Shown: piece by piece, positions 1-7,889 of the stretch
Numbering within the stretch: the stretch's first letter is position 1
Layout: every line of letters begins with the position of its first letter
NCBI GenBank assembly: GCA_964551635.1
Contig: CAZKDZ010000211.1
Coordinates: forward strand, 1 to 64,000
Source of the DNA: JAAXHE01 sp964551635
Lineage (GTDB): Bacteria; Latescibacterota; UBA2968; GCA-2709665
Direction of reading: 5' to 3'
DNA length: 64,000 nucleotides
Notes under the pieces: generated by a model
The model's database searches: none
What the model was told of the DNA's origin: nothing
The model's input: only the letters and a program-made list of their open reading frames with translations
Translations under genes and position numbers: made by a program

Positions 1-35
1 AAAGACATCCTGTGATGCTTATCTTGACCTCCCAC
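1..35 (-). CDS. possible start of a leftward gene, cut by window edge
   Basis: On the minus strand a GTG codon (35-33) is followed by open codons to the window edge. It is preceded by an AGGAGG ribosome-binding site (49-44) at 8 nt spacing and by a promoter-like pair further upstream. Only about a dozen codons are visible, so the product cannot be named. The signal geometry is the only support. Confidence 0.35.
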   Translation of the reverse strand, partial: MGGQDKHHRMS

Positions 36-116
36 GGTAGTTTCCTCCTATGTCATTGTGTAATGGTTATGTGCGTAACCATATTATAATACAATGACTT
101 GGGTATGGAAACTACC
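36..116. repeat. nested palindrome of three inverted-repeat arms
   Basis: Three inverted repeats are nested around one centre: GGTAGTTTCC (36-45) with GGAAACTACC (107-116), GTCATTGT (52-59) with ACAATGAC (91-98), and TGGTTA (64-69) with TAACCA (76-81). All arms are perfect matches. The region holds the only apparent promoter elements between two divergent reading directions, so it could be an operator, a structured leader or the end of a small mobile element. The sequence does not decide between these. Confidence 0.65.
83..111 (-). promoter_or_regulatory. promoter-like pair inside the palindrome, divergent
   Basis: On the minus strand TTTCCA (111-106) and TATAAT (88-83) are separated by 17 nt, pointing at the leftward gene start. 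The core ATTATAAT also reads TATAAT on the plus strand at 85-90, 60 nt before the rightward GTG at 151, although no good plus-strand -35 is seen. Both lie within the nested palindrome, which would let one protein regulate both directions. Confidence 0.4.
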
Positions 117-150
117 TTTTTTATGAATTATTCAGGTTAGACGTTACGGC

Positions 151-423
151 GTGCCATTGGCGGAATCTACCAATCCGTACCTCGGTCTTTCGGTTGAAGT
201 AATTTGGAACAACTCCAACACGCGTGCCACTTACACTATCGAAGTTGCGCTCTTTGAGAAGTTGATAATTTACAGAAACCGTATACCGTACCAGCGGGTT
301 GTCGTGACTTGGCAGTCAGGGTCCATTGGGCATGTCGGAAGGAATCTAGCCAGAGAGTCGTTCCTAAACTCCATTGAAGAACGTGCAGAGCGAGTAGCGA
401 ATCTTTACTTGTCGGCGAATTAG
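151..423 (+). CDS. hypothetical protein, 90 aa, directly upstream of the RES gene
   Basis: An unrecognised 90-residue protein with a GTG start. An in-frame stop at 124-126 limits any upstream extension. It is soluble-looking, with a strand-rich first half (about 10-60) and a charged C-terminal helix (about 65-88). No signal peptide or membrane segment is seen. Its stop is 6 nt before the ATG of the RES-domain gene, so the two are very probably co-transcribed. Position and size would suit a cognate antitoxin or immunity partner, but this is inference from spacing; it does not resemble the usual Xre-type antitoxins of RES toxins. Confidence 0.55.
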   Translation: MPLAESTNPYLGLSVEVIWNNSNTRATYTIEVALFEKLIIYRNRIPYQRVVVTWQSGSIGHVGRNLARESFLNSIEERAERVANLYLSAN

Positions 424-429
424 GGCATA

Positions 430-1920
430 ATGGACGTTTTGCAGGAGCTTATGACGACAGTTCGAATCGAATTCGACTACATCTGCCACCAATGCATTCG
501 TGATCCATTCTTGGCCAAGGAAGTGAAGAGGAATGGTATCCCAGCAGAATGCAGCTATTGTGAGGAAGTTCGCAGAGTCTTCACTCTAGACGATCTGGCA
601 AAACGCATTCACGAGGTCATGAAAGCCCATTTTGAACTCACCTGCAGCCAATTTCAGGGCTACGAATACGAGTCGGTACGGGAAGAACATTGGGTACGGT
701 CCGGTTGTCCCGTGCAAGATGTAATTGCAGAAATTGCAGGCGTGAGTGCCAAAATCGCGACTGATGTCCAGAAGCTACTGTTGGAGCGCTACCGTCTGAG
801 TTACGATGCTCTCAAGGATGGCGAGGAAGAGCCCTTTACGAGCGATGCCTGTTACGAAGAGCGCGATGTATACGACTGGAATTTTCGCGAGACTTGGGAA
901 ACTTTCCGAGGCGAGGTACGTTACCGCACACGGTTCTTTAGCGCGTACGCTGAGGAAGCACTGACGCACATCTTTGGCGATCTGAATGCGCATAACGCGT
1001 TCGGTAATCGACCAGTAATCCGCGAAATTAGGCCGGATGCCAAAGATAGGCAGGTCTGGCGCGGCCGCGTGGCACAATCGCAAGAAGAGTTAAAGGAAAT
1101 CTTGAAATCGCCGGCTCGTAAGATTGGCCCGCCGCCGTCCCGGCGCGCCGAGGGTGGGCGGATGAATGCGTCGGGCATTCCGGTGTTTTACGGTGCATTC
1201 GAGAAGGACACCTGCGTAGCCGAACTCCGCGCCCCAGTGGGCAGCCACGTGGTATTGGCCAGGTTTGAACTTCTGCGTCCCTTGAGACTGTTGGACTTCA
1301 ACGCGTTGATGGAAATTTACGTTGACGTCAGCCACTTCGACCCGGATTACGAAATACGGTACGGGCGAGCGGCTTTTCTCAGATCACTGGTTAGCGAGAT
1401 ATGCAGACCGGTTATGCCCAAGGACGAAGCTTTCGAATACCTTCCTACTCAAGTGGTGGCCGAATTCCTGGCGAATAAAGTGGACCCGCGACTGGACGGA
1501 ATAATCTTCCCATCGTCGCAGACCGACGACGGTCAAAACATCGTCCTGTTCAATCACGCATGTGGAGTGGAGCCTGACGATCTGCCCGACGGAACCGAAG
1601 TCAAGGTTTATGTTTCCCAAAAGCACTATCAGGATAGTGATGAAGACGAAGACGATAACGCATTTATCCAAATCGTCGAGAATGTAAGGGAGACATGCAC
1701 CGCACCTTCGATCAATAACAACGCGACGCCTTTGGATGTTATGACTTCCTCGCCGGAATTCGATGAGAATGGTAATGGAGATGAGGAATTTCCCACATGG
1801 AGTAAACCATCTTTGAGGCTGGATGGGAAAAACCTCTTCGTATTGGATATCAAATCCGTTAGATACGGGTACAAGCGTCGCGACGTCTTCCGCCACCGGC
1901 CTGTCAAGGACGAATCTTGA
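430..1920 (+). CDS. zinc-ribbon/HEPN-RES N-terminal region plus RES-domain protein
   Basis: A 496-residue protein. Residues 19-44 carry two CxxC pairs (C19/C22, C41/C44), typical of a small zinc ribbon. Residues about 60-190 are helical and match the layout of the HEPN/RES N-terminal region found in long RES proteins. The RES domain spans about 205-375, with the signature R211/R213 in a WRGR motif, E265 in CVAELR and S362/S363 in FPSSQ. Known RES toxins degrade NAD+ by phosphorolysis or ADP-ribosyl transfer. An acidic C-terminal tail follows from about 400. The gene is 6 nt after a 90-aa unknown gene and precedes toxin-antitoxin relics. NAD+ consumption is a family-based inference. Confidence 0.8.
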   Translation: MDVLQELMTTVRIEFDYICHQCIRDPFLAKEVKRNGIPAECSYCEEVRRVFTLDDLAKRIHEVMKAHFELTCSQFQGYEYESVREEHWVRSGCPVQDVIAEIAGVSAKIATDVQKLLLERYRLSYDALKDGEEEPFTSDACYEERDVYDWNFRETWETFRGEVRYRTRFFSAYAEEALTHIFGDLNAHNAFGNRPVIREIRPDAKDRQVWRGRVAQSQEELKEILKSPARKIGPPPSRRAEGGRMNASGIPVFYGAFEKDTCVAELRAPVGSHVVLARFELLRPLRLLDFNALMEIYVDVSHFDPDYEIRYGRAAFLRSLVSEICRPVMPKDEAFEYLPTQVVAEFLANKVDPRLDGIIFPSSQTDDGQNIVLFNHACGVEPDDLPDGTEVKVYVSQKHYQDSDEDEDDNAFIQIVENVRETCTAPSINNNATPLDVMTSSPEFDENGNGDEEFPTWSKPSLRLDGKNLFVLDIKSVRYGYKRRDVFRHRPVKDES

Positions 1921-1960
1921 ACTCTGCTTGTCATCCGCTCCGCTGGGCGGGGGCATTTCA

Positions 1961-2047
1961 ACCACCAGGTTCGAAGTCGAATTGATCAGAAGACGGTTAA
2001 GTCGGGTTAAGAAATTGACGAAACAGAAGGGCGAAGACCATGGGTGA
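1961..2047 (+). pseudogene. possible C-terminal remnant of a HigB-like toxin
   Basis: The frame ending with the stop at 2045-2047 encodes an Arg/Lys-rich helix (IRRRLSRVKKLTKQKG) resembling the C-terminus of phage-Gp49/HigB-type toxins. It overlaps the start of the downstream HigA-like gene by 8 nt, the usual toxin-antitoxin arrangement. The rest of the toxin is not recognisable upstream, where the RES gene ends at 1920. The call rests on a short similarity and on geometry. Confidence 0.3.
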
Positions 2048-2366
2048 GGACATCAAGGTCGAAGAGGGCAGCGGCAACGTCTTTAGAGATCTCGGCTTTG
2101 GCGATGAGGAAGCCAGAGAGGAGCTGCTCAAAGCGGAACTCGGAGCGGAAATCTTCCGGATTCTTGAACATCGGCGGCTGACTCAGACAAAGGCCGCGAG
2201 GATTATGGGCGTGAAGCAGCCCGAGATCTCCAGGCTCAAGAGCGGCAAGTTTTCCTATTACAGCGTTGAACGCCTGATACGGTTTCTCGAACGTCTGAAT
2301 TGCGAGGTGAGTATTCATATCAATTGGCCGGAGAACAAGGGCGCGACAAGGGTCATTGCGATTTAG
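2040..2366 (+). CDS. HigA/Xre-family helix-turn-helix regulator (orphan antitoxin)
   Basis: A 108-residue protein with an Xre-type helix-turn-helix at about residues 48-85 (LTQTKAARIMGVKQPEISRL), preceded by a helical N-terminal region and ending in a short strand (CEVSIHINW). This layout is characteristic of HigA2-type antitoxins, which bind their toxin and repress their own promoter. The start lies behind a GAAGGGCGAAG ribosome site. An intact upstream toxin is missing; only a possible C-terminal remnant overlaps the start. It may now act as a solitary regulator. Confidence 0.75.
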   Translation: MGEDIKVEEGSGNVFRDLGFGDEEAREELLKAELGAEIFRILEHRRLTQTKAARIMGVKQPEISRLKSGKFSYYSVERLIRFLERLNCEVSIHINWPENKGATRVIAI

Positions 2367-2480
2367 CGGAAGTACAACCTCGCCGACACTGCAATGCTTT
2401 CAGATATCGATATTGTCTGCCGGAACCGTGGATATGAACCACCGACGATCTGTACCCCGCAAGAATTGATGGAGGTCTAG
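2367..2480 (+). pseudogene. C-terminal relic of a PIN-type toxin-like protein
   Basis: Right after the stop at 2364-2366 an open frame encodes a coherent protein tail, with the pieces LADTAMLSDIDIVCRNRGYE and PPTICTPQELMEV, ending at the stop 2478-2480. The ICTPQELM ending resembles tails of PIN-like proteins that sit beside the small gene that follows. No start or N-terminal domain is present, so it is a decayed fragment. Confidence 0.4.
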
Positions 2481-2482
2481 AG

Positions 2483-2665
2483 ATGCGCGATCCGATAGTT
2501 GAAGAGACCAGGAAACTGCGTGAGGAATATGCAGCGCAGTTCAACCATGACCATAATGCCATATTCCACGACATTCTTAAGCGCCAGGGCCAGCGTGGCG
2601 AAAAATTAGCAAGCTTTCCGTCCCGTGAGCCGAAGCATAGAACGGCCATTGGTGCAAAAACGTAG
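2483..2665 (+). CDS. small conserved-type hypothetical protein, 60 aa
   Basis: A 60-residue, charged, helical protein beginning MRDPIVEETRKLREEYAAQF. Its ATG follows a GGAGG ribosome site (2471-2475) that lies inside the preceding relic. The wording of the N-terminus is familiar from short proteins encoded next to PIN-like genes, where the role is unknown. The adjacent partner here is degraded to its tail, so this gene may be a surviving half of a broken pair. Confidence 0.55.
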   Translation: MRDPIVEETRKLREEYAAQFNHDHNAIFHDILKRQGQRGEKLASFPSREPKHRTAIGAKT

Positions 2666-2693
2666 TCGGATGTGGGCCTGATTCCGTTATAGA

Positions 2694-2723
2694 TTCCATA
2701 TGAGTCACTAAACGGTTTATAAT
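2694..2723 (+). promoter_or_regulatory. possible promoter for the SIR2-like gene
   Basis: A perfect TATAAT (2718-2723) lies 25 nt before the ATG of the SIR2-like gene. The best -35 at 18 nt spacing is TTCCAT (2694-2699), which is weak. The short distance would give a short leader. Confidence 0.35.
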
Positions 2724-2748
2724 CAGTAAGATATTAGGATAGAGCAAC

Positions 2749-3810
2749 ATGGGAAGATGCTATATTTTGGGCGCAGGATTCTCAAAGGCGGTTTCAAATC
2801 TGCCAGTAATGAAGGATTTAACGACGACGTTTTGGGATATTCGGAGCCGAGAAGCAAAGCTTGGACATCGTAATCGGGCAAGCTGGGGTGACAGAATCCA
2901 AAACTATCTTCTATGTCTGGAGGCGGAGTTCTTCGAAAAACCATGTATCGATACCGAGAACGGACAGACGTATGAGGAATGTAATTTTCAAGAGAATTTG
3001 GAAGCGCTAATATCATTCATCGACCTAAATACTTCTGGGCAGATAAAGGCAACTGTTACCGATAGGCGCGGAAAAGCGACGAGCTACTCCAAGAGTTCTT
3101 TATTCTGGAACTTTAGTAATCTGGATGAATTACGTACCTGTATTGAAACCTACATTTATCTCGCACTGATCAGGCCTGAAATCAAGAACGGTATTTTGGA
3201 CCGCTTTTTGAGAAAAATCGTAAGTAATGACGAAGTAATCACTTTCAATTATGACCTGATTGTAGAGAAAGGTTTGTTTGATTTGGGGATTTGGAAACCA
3301 CGGGATGGATATGGAATCGTCTTTGACGATCTTCCGATTATTGTACAATCACATACAATTGAATCTCAGGTAATGATTCATAAGTTACATGGCTCATTGA
3401 ACTGGAATTCAGATTTTTCGTTGAGGTTTTTCTACGATGATAGCGAGCCAATTTTCCCCGGCTATCTCAGAGATGAATCAAATCGCTATCAGTACCAAGG
3501 AAAGCATTCAGGAAACTGGATGTTACCATCGTTCATCAAACAATTCACTGTTCCCGAGTTGATTGGTTGTTGGGATAGAGCCTTCAGAGCATTGAAAGAC
3601 GCCGATGAAATAGTGATCATAGGATATAGCTTGCCGAAGGAGGATTCTGCTGCGTGCCTACTTCTCGGAACCACGGCATTATCAGAAAAGCGACTGACGC
3701 TTGTTGATCCCAATGCTGACAAATTACACCATAAATATCGAACAATCACTTCCAACAATCATATTGAGAAGTATTATAGAATCGACGATTTCGTCGATGG
3801 CTCTCGATAG
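2749..3810 (+). CDS. SIR2-like NAD-binding protein
   Basis: A 353-residue protein with the hallmarks of bacterial SIR2-like proteins: GAGFS (8-12) in the first Rossmann strand, TFNYD (165-169), KLHGSLNW with H214 at the catalytic-histidine position, and IIGYSLPKED (about 290-299) in the last NAD-contacting segment. Helical insertions lie between. In defence systems such domains hydrolyse NAD+ on infection and cause abortive infection. The DNA is AT-rich compared with the window beyond 8 kb, suggesting transfer. It is followed on the same strand by two DUF262 genes. Identity as SIR2-like is firm; a defence role is inference. Confidence 0.8.
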   Translation: MGRCYILGAGFSKAVSNLPVMKDLTTTFWDIRSREAKLGHRNRASWGDRIQNYLLCLEAEFFEKPCIDTENGQTYEECNFQENLEALISFIDLNTSGQIKATVTDRRGKATSYSKSSLFWNFSNLDELRTCIETYIYLALIRPEIKNGILDRFLRKIVSNDEVITFNYDLIVEKGLFDLGIWKPRDGYGIVFDDLPIIVQSHTIESQVMIHKLHGSLNWNSDFSLRFFYDDSEPIFPGYLRDESNRYQYQGKHSGNWMLPSFIKQFTVPELIGCWDRAFRALKDADEIVIIGYSLPKEDSAACLLLGTTALSEKRLTLVDPNADKLHHKYRTITSNNHIEKYYRIDDFVDGSR

Positions 3811-3819
3811 CAGAACTAG

Positions 3820-3948
3820 TCGAGTGGGTGGAAGAAAAAGGTAGAACCTGTAAGGACGTTCAAGAAACGACATTGGGAAGTACTGGCTAGATTCAGGTCT
3901 GCCTACTACCGGCTTACATTCGTGATCGAATCTGACATTCGCAAGTAA
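3820..3948 (+). other. short open frame, possible gene relic
   Basis: Between the SIR2 and DUF262 genes a 42-codon open frame with no start codon encodes a coherent basic peptide (KVEPVRTFKKRHWEVLARF and more) ending in a TAA at 3946-3948. It follows a stop at 3817-3819. The regular helix-like pattern suggests the tail of a lost gene, but no family is recognised. The remaining 64 nt before the next gene hold only its ribosome site. Confidence 0.25.
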
Positions 3949-4012
3949 GTTAGCTACAACTATGAGAACTACGTAAGGACTTGAATGCCTTTAGGTCGAA
4001 AGGGGAGAGACA

Positions 4013-5509
4013 ATGCAGATGCGATCGGAACGTAGAGCGCTGGACAAAATATATAAGCGAAGGGATCGTTACGATATTCCAGATTGGCAGCGTGAAGAAG
4101 TGTGGTCACGTGAGAAAAAAAGCAAGGTGATTGACACGATTCTCAGAGGTTGGAAGTTACCGAAGTTTTATTTTCAAAAGACTTCAGAAAACCCTGACGA
4201 ATTTGACGTTGTGGATGGACAACAGCGATTGACTGCCATATGGGAATTCTTCGATGGAGACTTAGCATTGTCAACAGAAACAGCCGAGGTCTATGGTGCA
4301 TCGACCTACAGTGATCTTCAAGATACGATTTCTGATGCGTTTGATGACTATGAGCTCGAATATGATGAAATAACTGATGCATCTGATGAAGAGGTGAAAG
4401 AGTTCTTCCAACGGCTGCAAGAAGGCCTGCCGTTAACGAGTAGCGAGAAACTAAATTCCGTACATAGCAAGCTCCGGGATTATTGTAAGAGATTGGCCGA
4501 ACATCGCTTTTTTTCTGATACTACTTCTGTCAACAATAGACGTTACGCCTATTTTGACATCGCTGCAAAGGTTGTCACTCTCGAGCTTGAAGGACTCGAT
4601 GCAGGAGTTAGATATGGCGACATTCATACAGTATTTCTAAATAATGCGACATTCTCGGGCCGCTCTGCTGTCGCAACACGGATTCGCAATGCGCTAGATC
4701 TATTGCATAAACAGTTCCCCAAGCAGTTTAAACCTTTTCGAAATCGAACAATAGTCCAATCTGTAATTACCTTTATCTGCCATTTGCAAAGAGCAGGTTT
4801 AACGTCTAGCCATTACAAGGAGGTCAAGGAATTCATAGAGTTTTTCCTCAATGAACTCAGTCGCCAAGTCGAACTTGGTCAGCAGGCTACAGATCCCGAC
4901 TACTTGTCATTCCAACGAACAGTCAATGCCAATGTTCGATCCGGAGCACAAACCAGACAGACTGTCCTTCTTCGGAAGTTCTTTCGATACAATCCTACCT
5001 TCTTTTCTGAGATGAGCCACTCGACCGAACTCTACGCAGGCATAAATGCCGATTTAGGTCGCATTTCTGATCTGATTCGTGAACACATCACCGCGTGCAA
5101 CGATCGCTATGCGAGTAGCCATGGGAAGGATCTATTCAAACCAACGAACAAGACCTCGAATGCAATTAATTCGATAGCAAAACCGATAAATAGCATAGAC
5201 CAATATAAGGAGTTCGTCGATAATCTATATTTCATTTTTCGCGAAAGTGTCGGCCAACGTCTTAAGGACCAAATACCGAGTTCGTTTTCAGATGTAAACG
5301 ACCTCCGTACAATGCTTCAACATGACGTCGACCACGGCAAGGCCAGTAGAGCGGCAGCAAAACGCAAGAAACTGGCAACGACCTTTCGGAAATATGTAGG
5401 TGTTTCGTCTCCTGATGCAGTCGATCCAGCACAGTTTCCCCTGGCGCAGGTGAATATTCTGGATGCCCTTGAAGGAGACTTGCGTGGTTTGGCGAAATCG
5501 CTCATCTAA
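4013..5509 (+). CDS. DUF262 (ParB/GmrS-like) protein with possible HEPN-like C-terminus
   Basis: A 498-residue protein with an N-terminal DUF262 domain. IPDWQREEVW (22-31) and VVDGQQRLTAIW (66-77) are the nucleotide-binding ParB-like signatures seen in GmrS-type restriction proteins. There is no DUF1524/HNH signature in the second half, unlike GmrSD. Instead the C-terminal about 110 residues are helical and include LRTMLQHD, giving R432-x4-H437, the spacing of the HEPN ribonuclease catalytic motif. The start follows AGGGGAGAGACA. It sits between the SIR2 gene and a complete GmrSD-like gene on the same strand. DUF262 is clear; the HEPN reading is inference. Confidence 0.75.
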   Translation: MQMRSERRALDKIYKRRDRYDIPDWQREEVWSREKKSKVIDTILRGWKLPKFYFQKTSENPDEFDVVDGQQRLTAIWEFFDGDLALSTETAEVYGASTYSDLQDTISDAFDDYELEYDEITDASDEEVKEFFQRLQEGLPLTSSEKLNSVHSKLRDYCKRLAEHRFFSDTTSVNNRRYAYFDIAAKVVTLELEGLDAGVRYGDIHTVFLNNATFSGRSAVATRIRNALDLLHKQFPKQFKPFRNRTIVQSVITFICHLQRAGLTSSHYKEVKEFIEFFLNELSRQVELGQQATDPDYLSFQRTVNANVRSGAQTRQTVLLRKFFRYNPTFFSEMSHSTELYAGINADLGRISDLIREHITACNDRYASSHGKDLFKPTNKTSNAINSIAKPINSIDQYKEFVDNLYFIFRESVGQRLKDQIPSSFSDVNDLRTMLQHDVDHGKASRAAAKRKKLATTFRKYVGVSSPDAVDPAQFPLAQVNILDALEGDLRGLAKSLI

Positions 5510-5539
5510 TATGTATTGAAAGGTATGAATAGGAGCTTT

Positions 5540-5743
5540 CTACGCAACACCCGTTCTTCCCAAGTTTGAGTACAACTGTCCATTTCGACCTTCTTTGTCC
5601 ACTTGACACTTCACATACCGCGGAATCATCTCGGCATCCAAGCCAAGGTATTCCGATAGCACACTCAATATCGACTGTCGAGGCCACTCGGACCTTTGTT
5701 CGGCGAGTCCAGCCGGTTGAAACTCGAGACAAGCATCATGCAT
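5540..5743 (-). CDS. small hypothetical protein or relic, 67 aa, minus strand
   Basis: A 67-residue leftward open frame in the gap between the two DUF262 genes. Its ATG (5743-5741) follows a GAGG site at 9 nt and an in-frame stop. The sequence looks protein-like (PRQSILSVLSEYLGLDAEM, then a hydrophilic tail), but no family is recognised. It may be a real short gene or the tail of an eroded larger one. The rest of the 292-nt gap shows only the ribosome site of the next gene. Confidence 0.35.
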   Translation of the reverse strand: MHDACLEFQPAGLAEQRSEWPRQSILSVLSEYLGLDAEMIPRYVKCQVDKEGRNGQLYSNLGRTGVA

Positions 5744-5801
5744 TTACAATATCCTCAGCAGTATCGGCACCGCAGATTGGATCGGTGAATTGGGAGGAAA
5801 C

Positions 5802-7889
5802 ATGCAGGCAACCAATCGGTTGTTTCGAGAGATAATAGAAGGAAACAAGCAGTTCATCATTCCCGTATTCCAACGTGACTACAGCTGGACGACCGAGCAG
5901 TGTAACCAGCTGTGGCACGATGTATTGCGAAGCAGCGAGGGGCAAAATACGGGACACTTCTTGGGTTCATTCGTTTATGTCGAAGCGAGTGCAGGAGCAG
6001 CTTTCAGTAGTTGGCTGGTCATTGATGGCCAGCAACGATTGACTACCTTGACTCTTCTCCTCGTAGCGCTTCGCGACCATGTCAAGGGCGAAGATTGGGT
6101 TGGTGATGAACCAACTTCTACACAAATCGATGGTCTATACCTCAAGAATCCGAATGAAGAAGGCGATCGCAGCTACAAATTAGCCCTCAGGCGTGACGAC
6201 GACGAAACGCTCCGTGCATTGGTGGATGGAATCGCCGGGATTGAAGAAAAAGAAGGCCCAAACTTGCTTATCGAGGCATACCGCTACTTTAGTGATTTGT
6301 TGAAGTCACCCGGGGCTGACCCGTATGTGATTTTTCGCGGTATTGGACATTTACATATTGTTGATGTAAAACTCGATCGACACTTAGATAACCCTCAGCT
6401 TGTCTTCGAGAGTTTAAACTCAACGGGCGTTGATCTCACACAGAGTGATTTGATACGTAACTATCTTCTCATGGGAATGCCGGAAACTGATCAAACACGG
6501 CTATACGACGACTATTGGAGCAAGATTGAAGGGTATTTTCATAAGGCCGGCACTTCACCCGATTCATTCTTGCGCGACTATATTGCTCTAAAGCAAAAAT
6601 CAACGACACAGATACGCGCAGACCGAATCTATGCTGAATTCAAGAACTTTTGGCAACCATCCGACCGCGAGTCTCTCGCTGTATTCCTTGACGATCTGGT
6701 TCGGTTTGCACGCTTTTATGTGTCATTTCTAAGGCCTGAACAGATCGACTCTAAGCCGTTGTCTTCTGCAATTCGGCAGGTCCATTTAGGTTCTGCACAC
6801 GCACTCCTAATTATGCGTCTCTTCGACAGTTACGAGAGAGACGCACTTTCTGATCATGAGTTGGTTCGAGCGCTAAATCTGATCGCAAGTTTCATTGTAC
6901 GGCGTGCAGTTCTCGGCTTGCAGACTCGCGGGTACTGGTCGGTCTTCGCTCGCATTGCACATTCCATCGACGACGCGGCCACATTTGAATCTTTTCAGGT
7001 AGCAATCGCGAGACAGAATTACTCTTTTCCATCTGACGAGAGATTCATTAAGGAGATTCAGGAGCGCGACCTATACCACCTCCGCATCTGCTGGTACATC
7101 CTAACGCAACTTGAAAATGCCGGTCAGCGCGAGGAAAGTCCGACCGACAGTTATTCAATTGAACACATTATGCCGCAGGATATCGACGGCGTTGATGAAT
7201 GGCAGAAGATGATTGGCGACGACTGGACGCATCTCCATCAGAGTTGGCTGAACCGTTTAGGTAACTTGACGCTTACTGCCTACAACTCGAGATACAAAAA
7301 CAAGCCATTCGAAGAGAAGAAATCTATCGTGGGCGGATTCTCAGAAAGCGCGGTGCGTCTTAACAAGTATGTCAGGGATCAGACGCATTGGACGGCATCA
7401 CAAATGGCAGAAAGAGGCCGACTGCTCGCACATAGGGCGGCCCAGATTTGGCCACACCACGGGGCCGACGAAAAAGCAATTCAGGACCAAGTGATCCGTG
7501 AATTGCGTATCCTCGCAGCCGAGAAAAACTCAGACAGTATTGATATGAGAGACCACACTCGGCAACTACTGAATTCTATTCAGATTTCCCTGCGATCGCT
7601 AGGTAATGTTATTGAGGTTATCGAGAGTAAATCCGTCTGCTGCTATGACGGATTGGCCAAGTTCTTTGTAGAAATCCGACCAATGGCATACTCCGTAAGA
7701 CTGCTCATCCCTCTTGAATTTGATGATCTACACGACCCGAACGGGTTGGCACGTGATGCCAGAGATTGGAAGTTCCTGGTCAACGTTAAGCATCGTGATT
7801 GTGGTGTGATTGTCGATATACACGAACACCAACAGATACCAAACGCGATGCAAGTCGTCAGGCAAGCGTTTAACATGTCAGGCGACTAA
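5802..7889 (+). CDS. GmrSD-like DUF262/DUF1524 (HNH) restriction protein with DUF5655-like tail
   Basis: A 695-residue protein. DUF262: IPVFQRDYSW (20-29) and VIDGQQRLTTL (73-83), the NTP-sensing part of GmrSD type IV restriction enzymes, which cut glucosylated-hydroxymethylcytosine phage DNA. The DUF1524 HNH nuclease core is around 452-505: SIEHIMPQD followed by LNRLGNLTL and the Asn-rich YNSRYKNK. The last about 130 residues resemble DUF5655. ATG 5802 is preferred over the in-frame TTG at 5790 because GGGAGGA (5792-5798) is spaced correctly for it. A substrate specificity cannot be read from the sequence. Confidence 0.85.
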   Translation: MQATNRLFREIIEGNKQFIIPVFQRDYSWTTEQCNQLWHDVLRSSEGQNTGHFLGSFVYVEASAGAAFSSWLVIDGQQRLTTLTLLLVALRDHVKGEDWVGDEPTSTQIDGLYLKNPNEEGDRSYKLALRRDDDETLRALVDGIAGIEEKEGPNLLIEAYRYFSDLLKSPGADPYVIFRGIGHLHIVDVKLDRHLDNPQLVFESLNSTGVDLTQSDLIRNYLLMGMPETDQTRLYDDYWSKIEGYFHKAGTSPDSFLRDYIALKQKSTTQIRADRIYAEFKNFWQPSDRESLAVFLDDLVRFARFYVSFLRPEQIDSKPLSSAIRQVHLGSAHALLIMRLFDSYERDALSDHELVRALNLIASFIVRRAVLGLQTRGYWSVFARIAHSIDDAATFESFQVAIARQNYSFPSDERFIKEIQERDLYHLRICWYILTQLENAGQREESPTDSYSIEHIMPQDIDGVDEWQKMIGDDWTHLHQSWLNRLGNLTLTAYNSRYKNKPFEEKKSIVGGFSESAVRLNKYVRDQTHWTASQMAERGRLLAHRAAQIWPHHGADEKAIQDQVIRELRILAAEKNSDSIDMRDHTRQLLNSIQISLRSLGNVIEVIESKSVCCYDGLAKFFVEIRPMAYSVRLLIPLEFDDLHDPNGLARDARDWKFLVNVKHRDCGVIVDIHEHQQIPNAMQVVRQAFNMSGD

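Noticed and set aside
36..116. Palindrome considered as a CRISPR repeat or array
   Set aside because: There is a single unit with no repeated spacer structure; no cas gene is visible.
5790..5801. TTG at 5790 as the GmrSD-like start
   Set aside because: The GGGAGGA site lies downstream of it and is correctly spaced for ATG 5802.
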